The position numbers and the translations under genes are program-made. From positions 1 to 13,174 of the forward strand of contig CAYMSA010000050.1 of NCBI GenBank assembly GCA_964392965.1: a stretch of 13,174 nt of DNA. Direction: 5' to 3'. This document shows, in pieces, positions 1 through 6,803 of this stretch (the stretch's first letter is position 1; each line of letters opens with the position of its first letter). The stretch is from CAYMSA01 sp964392965. Lineage in GTDB: Bacteria; Actinomycetota; Coriobacteriia; Anaerosomatales; Anaerosomataceae. The notes below the pieces were generated by a model that saw only the letters and a list, made by a program, of their open reading frames with translations, was not told the DNA's origin and searched no databases.

Positions 1-264
1 CAGATGCTGCGCCACGTGGAGAAGATGGGCACCGGCGAGGCGATCATCGTGACCGAGTCGGGGCTGCTCCACGGACTCGAGAAGGCCGTGCCCGGCGTGC
101 GTGTCTACGGCGTGACGCCCGACATGGTCTGCGCCGATATGAAGCTCACGACGCTTTCCGGCATCGCCGGTGCGCTCCGCGATCTCTCCGGCGAGGTGAC
201 GCTCCCGGCCGATGTGGCCGAGGGCGCCCGCTCCGCTGTCGAACGCATGACGGCCATCGGATAG
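1..264 (+). CDS. nadA: Quinolinate synthase NadA, C-terminal part (5' end outside window)
   Basis: The reading frame is open from base 1 and ends at TAG 262-264, so only the last 87 codons are present. The segment matches the third domain of quinolinate synthase, the [4Fe-4S] enzyme that condenses iminoaspartate with dihydroxyacetone phosphate to quinolinate. Visible marks are TESGLLHGLEKAVPG followed by MVCADMKLTTL. The Cys codon at 130-132 sits in the family's C-x-x-MK context and should be the third cluster ligand. The two other Cys ligands lie upstream of the window. It is followed after 7 bp by nadB and then nadC, the usual order of the de novo NAD pathway, which supports the call. No internal damage is seen. 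Confidence 0.93.
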   Translation, partial: QMLRHVEKMGTGEAIIVTESGLLHGLEKAVPGVRVYGVTPDMVCADMKLTTLSGIAGALRDLSGEVTLPADVAEGARSAVERMTAIG

Positions 265-270
265 GGGACA

Positions 271-280
271 CGTGTACACG
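271..280. repeat. 10-bp perfect palindrome over the nadB start codon
   Basis: CGTGTACACG reads the same on both strands and contains the nadB GTG start. The inner 8 bases, GTGTACAC, recur at 1860-1867 near the nadB 3' end. A regulatory role is unproven, and chance is possible in GC-rich coding DNA. Confidence 0.35.
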
Positions 281-1930
281 GTCGAACGGCTCCTCGAAGG
301 CGTCATCCCGGCGGCGCTCGACACGCGCTATGTCATGCCGTTCGACACCGGGGCCATGCCCTCGCTCGAGACAGGCATGCTCGTGGTCGGCTCGGGCATC
401 GCGGGCCTCACGGCAGCGCTCCACGCGTCGCGCATGTGCCCGGTGATCCTCGTCACGAAGTCCGAGGTGCGCGACACGAACACCTGGTACGCGCAGGGCG
501 GCATCGCCGGCGCCGTAGGAGAGGCCGACTCGGTCGAACTCCACCTCGCCGACACGCTCGTCGTGGGGCAGGGGCTCTGCGACTCCGGTGTCGTCCGGGC
601 CGTGGTGAGCGAGGCCGCCGAGTCCCTTGCCGAGCTCGAGGAGCTCGGCGTGCGTTTCGACCGTGCCGAGGGCGGCCAGATCGAGCTCGCCCGCGAGGGC
701 GGGCACAGCCTGCCGCGCGTGCTCCATTCGGGGGACGCCACGGGCGCCGAGGTGCAGAACACGCTCTCGGCGGTGGTGCGTACGACTCCCGGGATCGACA
801 TACGCGAGAACGTGCTTCTCATCGACTTGCTCACTGCGGACGGTCGCTGTTGCGGCGCCGTCGTGATGGAGCGGACGTCGGGCGAGCTCACGATGATCCG
901 TGCCGATGCGGTGGTGCTCGCGACCGGCGGGTCGGGGCAGGCCTATCGCGTCACGACGAACCCGCTCGTCGCCACCGGCGACGGCGTGGCGGCCGCCTGG
1001 CGTGCGGGCGCGGACATCTCGGACATGGAGTTCGTGCAGTTCCACCCCACGGCGCTCGACAGCGACGCATCGCCCAAGTTTCTGCTCACCGAGGCGTTGC
1101 GTGGTGAGGGCGCGTACCTGCTCGACGACGCCGGCGAGCGCTTCATGCTCGGTGCGCATCCGCTTGCCGAGCTCGCTCCGCGCGATGTGGTGAGCCGCGA
1201 GATGGAGCGCGTCATGCACACGAGTGGCCGCACGCACGTCTGGCTCGACGCGCGCCATCTCGGCTGTGACTTCCTCGGCCGCCGGTTTCCGACCGTCACC
1301 GAGGGCTGTCGTGAGGCCGGGTACGACCTGTGCTACGACCTCATCCCGGTTGCGCCTGCCGCGCACTACCTCGTCGGTGGCATCCGGGTGGACATCGACG
1401 GCCGCAGTTCGCTTCCGGGGTTGTACGCATCCGGTGAGTGCTCGGCTTCGGGGCTGCACGGAGGCAACCGCCTCGCGAGCAACTCGCTCCTCGAGGGCCT
1501 CGTGTTCTCGCGCCGCATCGCACGTGCGCACGCACGCGAGTGCGGCGACCCGGATCCCGGGCGCGTCGTCTCCGGTGCGCTCTCGGACAGCACGGGCAAT
1601 GCCCGCCGGGTGCGCGCCGAGTTGCAGCAGGTGATGAGTGCCCATGTCGCGGTCGTGCGCTCCGCCGACACTCTCGCCGGCGCGGCGCGCGTGATCGATG
1701 GGCTTGCCGGCGCACCGGACGCTCGCTATCCCTTCGCCATCGAGACCGCGAACCTCCTCGTCTGCGCTTCACTCATCACGGGAGCCGCGGCGCTTCGTCG
1801 CGAAAGCCGCGGTACCCACTACCGTTCGGACTATCCGGCACGCGACGACGCGGACTGGCGTGTACACTCGGTATGGAGCCGTGGCGCTGCGCCACGGCTG
1901 GTTCCCGTCCCCGAGGAGGTCGCGCCGTGA
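272..1930 (+). CDS. nadB: L-aspartate oxidase NadB
   Basis: This 552-residue flavoprotein oxidises L-aspartate to iminoaspartate, the substrate of NadA, using fumarate or oxygen as acceptor. The FAD-binding GSGIAGL lies at residues 40-46, with TWYAQGGIAG at 71-80, QFHPT at 256-260, APRD at 302-305, HYLVGGI at 365-371 and the long family signature GECSASGLHGGNRLASNSLL at 388-407. The C-terminal helical domain contains ESRGTHYRSDYP, after which a tail of about 30 residues overlaps structured DNA. The start is GTG 272; GGGGA at 264-268 is only 3 bp upstream, which is short. An in-frame ATG at 335 is less likely because RYVMPFDT before the FAD motif looks family-like. The stop TGA overlaps the nadC start as GTGA. 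Confidence 0.96.
   Translation: MYTVERLLEGVIPAALDTRYVMPFDTGAMPSLETGMLVVGSGIAGLTAALHASRMCPVILVTKSEVRDTNTWYAQGGIAGAVGEADSVELHLADTLVVGQGLCDSGVVRAVVSEAAESLAELEELGVRFDRAEGGQIELAREGGHSLPRVLHSGDATGAEVQNTLSAVVRTTPGIDIRENVLLIDLLTADGRCCGAVVMERTSGELTMIRADAVVLATGGSGQAYRVTTNPLVATGDGVAAAWRAGADISDMEFVQFHPTALDSDASPKFLLTEALRGEGAYLLDDAGERFMLGAHPLAELAPRDVVSREMERVMHTSGRTHVWLDARHLGCDFLGRRFPTVTEGCREAGYDLCYDLIPVAPAAHYLVGGIRVDIDGRSSLPGLYASGECSASGLHGGNRLASNSLLEGLVFSRRIARAHARECGDPDPGRVVSGALSDSTGNARRVRAELQQVMSAHVAVVRSADTLAGAARVIDGLAGAPDARYPFAIETANLLVCASLITGAAALRRESRGTHYRSDYPARDDADWRVHSVWSRGAAPRLVPVPEEVAP
1877..1899 (+). repeat. Perfect 10-bp stem, 3-base loop inside the nadB 3' end
   Basis: The arms are AGCCGTGGCG (1877-1886) and its exact complement (1890-1899) around the loop CTG. 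It lies inside the nadB coding region, 14 bp before the nadC Shine-Dalgarno. As RNA it would be a very stable hairpin. It has no U-run behind it, so it is not a standard terminator. It may modulate nadC translation or mRNA stability, which is inference. Confidence 0.6.
1914..1920 (+). promoter_or_regulatory. Strong Shine-Dalgarno that fixes the nadC start
   Basis: AGGAGGT lies 6 bp before GTG 1927, inside the last codons of nadB. It decides the start of nadC, whose frame is open much further upstream without a start as well placed. Confidence 0.85.
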
Positions 1931-2853
1931 CGTTCAGCATGCCACCGTCCGACGACGTCATCGCGAGCGCGCTCGCGGAGGACCTCGGCGTGGCTCCCGA
2001 GCGCATCCTCGAGCCGCGTCTGGCGGGTCCATCGCTCTTGCGCGCCGACGTGACGTCGGCGGCGGTCATCCCCGAAGACGCGTTCTTCAGCGGGCGCATC
2101 GTCTGCCGTCAGGATGCCGTCGTGTGCGGCCTGCCGCTCGTGGCGCGGCTTTTCGACGTGCTCGCGACGGCGGGTTCGGTGGAGCCTGCCGACTGCTTCC
2201 CGCTCGTCGCCGAGGGTACGCAGGTGAAGGCGGGGACGCCGGTCATGGAGATCGAGGGGTCCGCGCGGCTCGTGCTCGCTGCCGAGCGCACGGCTCTCGA
2301 CTTCATGATGATGCTCTCGGGCATCGCCACCGAGGCCCGCCGATGGCAACGCCTCGCGGGCGAGGACCTGGCAGTCGCCGACACGCGTAAGACGCTTCCC
2401 GGCCTGCGTGCGCTCTCCAAGTACGCGGTGCTCGTCGGTGGTGCGTACAACCACCGTGCGGGCCTGTGGGACATGGTGCTCATCAAGGACAACCACATCG
2501 CGCACGCAGGCGGCGTGGGCGAGGCGATTCGCGCCGCGCGAGCAGCGAACCACGGGCTCCTTGTGGAGTGCGAGGCCGACTCCATCGAGCAGGCGGTCGA
2601 GGCGGCGCTCGCCGGGGCCGACTGGGTGTTGCTCGACAACATGGACGACGCGACGCTCACCGTGGCGGTGGCAGCGATCCGCGACGCGCTCGGCGAGGCG
2701 CCGGAGCGCATCTGCCTCACCGAGGCATCGGGCGGCATCACCATCGAGCGCCTGCCCGGCCTCGCCGCGACAGGCGTGGACCGGGTTTCGACGAGTGCCC
2801 TGACGCTCGCGCGGCCGGTCGACTTCGGGCTCGACGTGGATCCGGGGGCGTAG
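1927..2853 (+). CDS. nadC: Quinolinate phosphoribosyltransferase (carboxylating) NadC
   Basis: This 308-residue enzyme converts quinolinate and PRPP to nicotinate mononucleotide, CO2 and pyrophosphate. Type II PRTase signatures are clear: ERTALDFMMMLSGIA from residue 120, DTRKTLPGLR at 152-161, GGAYNHRAGLWDMVLIKDNH at 171-190, LLDNMDDA further on, and EASGGI at 266-271. The GTG start overlaps the nadB stop and is preceded by a strong Shine-Dalgarno, so the two are translationally coupled. One oddity is near the N-terminus. Between AEDLG (17-21) and the usual GD(V/I)T motif there are about 18 extra residues, and the motif reads ADVTS (40-44). The stop TAG directly abuts the ATG of the next gene. 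Confidence 0.96.
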   Translation: MTFSMPPSDDVIASALAEDLGVAPERILEPRLAGPSLLRADVTSAAVIPEDAFFSGRIVCRQDAVVCGLPLVARLFDVLATAGSVEPADCFPLVAEGTQVKAGTPVMEIEGSARLVLAAERTALDFMMMLSGIATEARRWQRLAGEDLAVADTRKTLPGLRALSKYAVLVGGAYNHRAGLWDMVLIKDNHIAHAGGVGEAIRAARAANHGLLVECEADSIEQAVEAALAGADWVLLDNMDDATLTVAVAAIRDALGEAPERICLTEASGGITIERLPGLAATGVDRVSTSALTLARPVDFGLDVDPGA

Positions 2854-3767
<914 letters not shown>

Positions 3768-3784
<17 letters not shown>

Positions 3785-4718
3785 GGCCGCGATCGCCACG
3801 GCGCTGCACGCCGGGGGTGAGGCGGGCGTCTCAGGTGAGGCGCTCGCGCGCGAACTCGGTATCTCGCGTATGGCCGTGAGCAAGCATGTGGCGGCGCTCC
3901 GGGAGATGGGGTTCCAGGTCGCCTCGTCGCCGCGCACCGGCTACCGGCTGCTCGGCGCCCCGGATGCGTGTCTGCCCGAGACGGTCGCGCCGCTCGTGAC
4001 CGACCCGCTCTTCGTAGCCTGGGCCGGCGGGCCGGAGGTCACCTCTACCAACGACGAGGCCAAGCGGCTTGCGCGTGCGGGTGCTCCCGAGGGCACCGTG
4101 GTGCTCGCGGCGGTCCAGACCGGCGGGCGGGGACGCTTCGGCCGCACATGGGAGTCGCCGTCGGGCGGCGTGTACCTCTCGTGTGTGCTCCGGCCCGGGC
4201 TCGCGCCCGTTGCGATGGGGCCGCTGCCGGTGGCTCTCGCGATCGGTGCCGCCGAAGGGCTCGCGTCTCTCGGCGTGCCGGTGGGCCTGAAGTGGCCCAA
4301 CGATCTCGTCGTCGACGGGCGCAAGCTCGGCGGTGTCCTCGTGGAGATGGCTGCCGAGGCCGACCGCGTGGAGTGGGTCGTCGTCGGCTGCGGCGTGAAC
4401 GTGGCGCCGGTGGCGGCTTGCGGTGTGGCATGGGTGCGCGAGCACGTGCCCGACGCAGCAGTCGCGGCGGTCGCCGCCGCCATCGCCGATGGGATGGCGG
4501 GCGCCTACGCGCGGTACAGGGCGGGGGCTCTCGATGTGGTCGCCGAGTTCGCGCGTCTCGACACGCTCGCCGGGCAGCAGATCGCGGTCCGCGACGTGTC
4601 GGGTGCCGTCGTGGCCGAGGGCATCGCGAGAGGCATCGTGCCCGATGGGCGGCTCGTGGTGCAGACGGCGCAGGGAGTCGTGGAGGTCATGGCTGGCGAG
4701 GTCACGCTCCGGGGTTGA
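3768..4718 (+). CDS. birA: Bifunctional biotin-[acetyl-CoA-carboxylase] ligase and biotin repressor BirA
   Basis: This 316-residue protein makes biotinyl-5'-AMP and transfers biotin to the carrier lysine of carboxylases. The N-terminal winged helix-turn-helix (about residues 5-62, including ALARELGISRMAVSKHVAAL) marks it as a class II, DNA-binding BirA. The catalytic domain shows VTSTNDEAKRLA (91-102), GRGRFGRTW (120-128), KWPNDLVVDGRKLGGVLVEM (175-194) and GCGVNV (207-212), and the C-terminal SH3-like domain follows from about 268. ATG 3768 was chosen because the HTH then starts at the usual distance. It overlaps the DedA-family stop by 17 bp, with GGGGA just upstream. In-frame starts at 3726 and 3735 would add 14 or 11 residues. 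It ends 131 bp before bioY, its probable target. Confidence 0.95.
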
Positions 4719-4784
4719 GGGTCGCTGCACCGTCGGTTGCGCGCACAGCAGTGCATGTGCTGCCCCATTCCTGGTGTCCTCAGC

Positions 4785-4813
4785 TTGACGGCGCGGGTGC
4801 CCATCACTAACGT
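4785..4813 (+). promoter_or_regulatory. Sigma-70-type promoter of bioY
   Basis: A -35 TTGACG (4785-4790) is followed after exactly 17 bp by TAACGT (4808-4813), which fits the TAnnnT -10 pattern of actinobacteria. Transcription would start near 4820, inside the adjacent inverted repeat, leaving a leader of about 30 bases before bioY. Confidence 0.6.
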
Positions 4814-4838
4814 AAACGCGCACGTTCTAGCGTTTACG
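4811..4838. promoter_or_regulatory. Putative BirA operator (inverted repeat) for bioY
   Basis: The 9-bp arms CGTAAACGC (4811-4819) and GCGTTTACG (4830-4838) are exact inverted complements with a 10-bp spacer. The core GTAAAC-N14-GTTTAC resembles the known BirA box, whose half-sites are TTGTAAACC and GGTTTACAA with a comparable long spacer. It overlaps the -10 element and the predicted start point, so a bound dimer would block transcription. The HTH-containing birA lies immediately upstream. Confidence 0.8.
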
Positions 4839-4849
4839 AAAGGATTCTC

Positions 4850-5416
4850 ATGCGCCCCGGCAGGACCGTCTCCCTCGTCAGATCCGCGCTCGTCGTGGCC
4901 CTGATCGCCGTCGGGGCACTCATCGCGGTCCCCTTCGGCCCTGTGCCCGTCACGCTACAGGTGCTCGTGCTGGCCGTCGCGGCGCTCATCCTTACGCCAG
5001 GCGAGGCCGCCGTCGCGCTCGCCGTGTACGTGGCCCTCGGCGTCGGGGGCGCGCCGGTTTTCGCGGGCGGTGCGGGCGGCCCGGGTGTGCTGCTGGGGCC
5101 GACGGGCGGCTTCATCGTTGGCTTCGCGCTCGGCGTGCCCGCTGCGGCCGTCGTCCGCCGGGCGGTTGGTGGCAGCGCCATGATGGTGCCGCGTGCCGGT
5201 GCGGCATCCGGGCGGCACGCCATCGCCGATGTCGTGGCGCTCGTGGTCTTCCTGGCACTCATGTACGCCGCGGGCCTCGTCGGCTTCGTGCTTGTGACCG
5301 GGCTGCCCGTGGCCGAGGCGGTCATGATCGCCGTCGCACCGTTCGTCGTCATCGACGCGATCAAGTGCGTGATCGCGCTCGCCGTCGCACGTGCGGTGCG
5401 CGCCGCGCGCAGATGA
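4850..5416 (+). CDS. bioY: Biotin transporter BioY (ECF substrate-binding subunit)
   Basis: This 188-residue integral membrane protein captures biotin as the S component of an energy-coupling factor transporter. Family signatures are VPFGPVPVTLQVLVLAVAAL near residues 27-46, GPGVLLGPTGGFIVGF near 81-96 and the C-terminal PFVVIDAIKCVIALAVARA. Roughly six hydrophobic segments can be drawn. The ATG start has AAAGGA at 4839-4844, 5 bp upstream. No EcfA ATPase or EcfT gene lies in this window, so it either uses a shared ECF module encoded elsewhere or works alone, as some BioY proteins are reported to. It has its own promoter with the putative BirA operator. No biotin synthesis gene is present here. 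Confidence 0.95.
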   Translation: MRPGRTVSLVRSALVVALIAVGALIAVPFGPVPVTLQVLVLAVAALILTPGEAAVALAVYVALGVGGAPVFAGGAGGPGVLLGPTGGFIVGFALGVPAAAVVRRAVGGSAMMVPRAGAASGRHAIADVVALVVFLALMYAAGLVGFVLVTGLPVAEAVMIAVAPFVVIDAIKCVIALAVARAVRAARR

Positions 5417-5546
5417 GCTCGGGGCGGCTACGTCGTTCCGGCGCTGCTCGCCCGAATTTCGGCGGTGCCATCTGCTCTCCTCTGTCCCGTGTCAGGGCGC
5501 ACCGGTAGTATGTGAGTGTCCGAGCAACCGGCGCCGGGGAGGGCGT

Positions 5547-6803
5547 GTGACCGTGAGTGTGAGATTCGTGCATGCGGCGGACCTGCATCTCGATGCGCCG
5601 TTCTCCGGGGTCGACGCCACGGACCCGCGCGTGCGTGACGCGCTGGTGGCGTCCACGCTCGACGCGCTCGACGCGCTCGTGGACGTCTGCCTCACGAGCG
5701 GTGCCGAGTTCCTCGTGCTTGCGGGCGATGTCTACAACCAGTCAGACACGTTCCTGCGCACGGAATTCGCGTTCAGGACCGCCTGTGAGCGGCTTGCTGC
5801 GGGTGGGGTGCGCGTCTTCATCGCACGCGGCAATCACGATCCGGCGAGCGGCCGCTCGTCGGGTCTCTCCGTGCCCGACGGCGTGCACGTCTTCTCGGAA
5901 CGTGAGGTCGAGCGGGTGCCGTTCTTCCGTGACGGTGAGCTTGTGTGCGCCATCTACGGCCGCTCGTTTCGCACGGCCGCCGAGACGGCCAACATCGCAC
6001 TCGGCTTCGAGCGCGATCCGGCCGATCCGCTCGCCGTGGGCGTGCTCCACGCGAACGTCGGCGGGCGTCCCGGTCACGAGCCGTACGCGCCCTGCTCGCT
6101 CGATGACCTGCGCGCCGCGCGTATGGACTACTGGGCGCTCGGGCATATCCACAAGCCCGAGGTGCTGCTCGAGCATCCGCAGATCGCCTACAGCGGATCC
6201 ACGCAGGGCCTCGACCCCTCGGACCGCGGACTGCGCGGGTGCCGGGTCGTCACGCTCGGGCCGGACGGCGCCTCTGCCGAGTTCGTCCCCACGGCGAGTG
6301 TGCTGTGGGACGCGGCTGCGGTGGACATCGGTGCACTCGACGGCATGGATGACCTTCGGCTGGCACTTGGCGAGGCGGTCGAGCGCGTGCGGGCCTCGGC
6401 GGCGGGGTTGCCTGCGATCGTGCGTATCGACGTGACGGGCCGGGGTGAGATCCACGACGCGTTGCAGCGTCCGGCGGTCCTCGCTGACCTGCTGGCGGAC
6501 ATCCGGGCCACCGGACTCGGCACTGAGCCCTGGGTGTGGGTCGATCGGGTCGCCGACCACACGCGCCCGGGCATCGACCTCGACGAGCTGCGCGTGGGGC
6601 AGGACTTCGCGGCCGATCTGGTGTGCCTTGCCGACGGCCTTCTCGCCGACGAGCAGGCGCTGCTCGAGTTCACGGACAGGATCGCGCGCCCCGTGCTCGG
6701 TGCCCTCGACCTGGGGGATGTGCCCGACCTGGACGCCAGAGAGGTGCTGCTGCGCGCCCGCGACATGGCACTCGACCGGCTGCTCGCGGAGGAGGACCGA
6801 TGA
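5547..6803 (+). CDS. yhaO: YhaO/SbcD/Mre11-like DNA repair metallophosphoesterase
   Basis: This 418-residue calcineurin-like phosphoesterase is of the SbcD/Mre11 nuclease type. All metal-binding motifs are visible: DLHLD (12-16), AGDVYN (59-64), RGNHDP (94-99), the isolated His of VLHANVGG (His168) and GHIHK (199-203). AYSGSTQGLDPSD (214-226) is the typical capping stretch. The family cuts DNA ends or hairpins with an ATPase partner, here the next gene, joined by an ATGA overlap. The start is uncertain between GTG 5547 and GTG 5553, which share GGGGAGGG at 5536-5543. The 130 bp since bioY contain no convincing promoter or terminator. The pairing with a YhaN-type partner is why I prefer YhaO to canonical SbcD. 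Confidence 0.9.
   Translation: MTVSVRFVHAADLHLDAPFSGVDATDPRVRDALVASTLDALDALVDVCLTSGAEFLVLAGDVYNQSDTFLRTEFAFRTACERLAAGGVRVFIARGNHDPASGRSSGLSVPDGVHVFSEREVERVPFFRDGELVCAIYGRSFRTAAETANIALGFERDPADPLAVGVLHANVGGRPGHEPYAPCSLDDLRAARMDYWALGHIHKPEVLLEHPQIAYSGSTQGLDPSDRGLRGCRVVTLGPDGASAEFVPTASVLWDAAAVDIGALDGMDDLRLALGEAVERVRASAAGLPAIVRIDVTGRGEIHDALQRPAVLADLLADIRATGLGTEPWVWVDRVADHTRPGIDLDELRVGQDFAADLVCLADGLLADEQALLEFTDRIARPVLGALDLGDVPDLDAREVLLRARDMALDRLLAEEDR

Noticed and set aside
146..1645. Long open frame of 499 codons on the minus strand opposite nadB
   Set aside because: It is Arg/His/Ala-rich with no family motif and lies antisense to a clearly recognised gene. Such frames are common in GC-rich DNA.
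4746..4765. Hairpin CAGCA/TGCTG after birA as a terminator
   Set aside because: The stem is 5 bp with a 7-base loop and no T-run.
5506..5511. TAGTAT as the -10 of a yhaO promoter
   Set aside because: No -35-like hexamer 16-18 bp upstream and no extended -10, so it is no better than chance.
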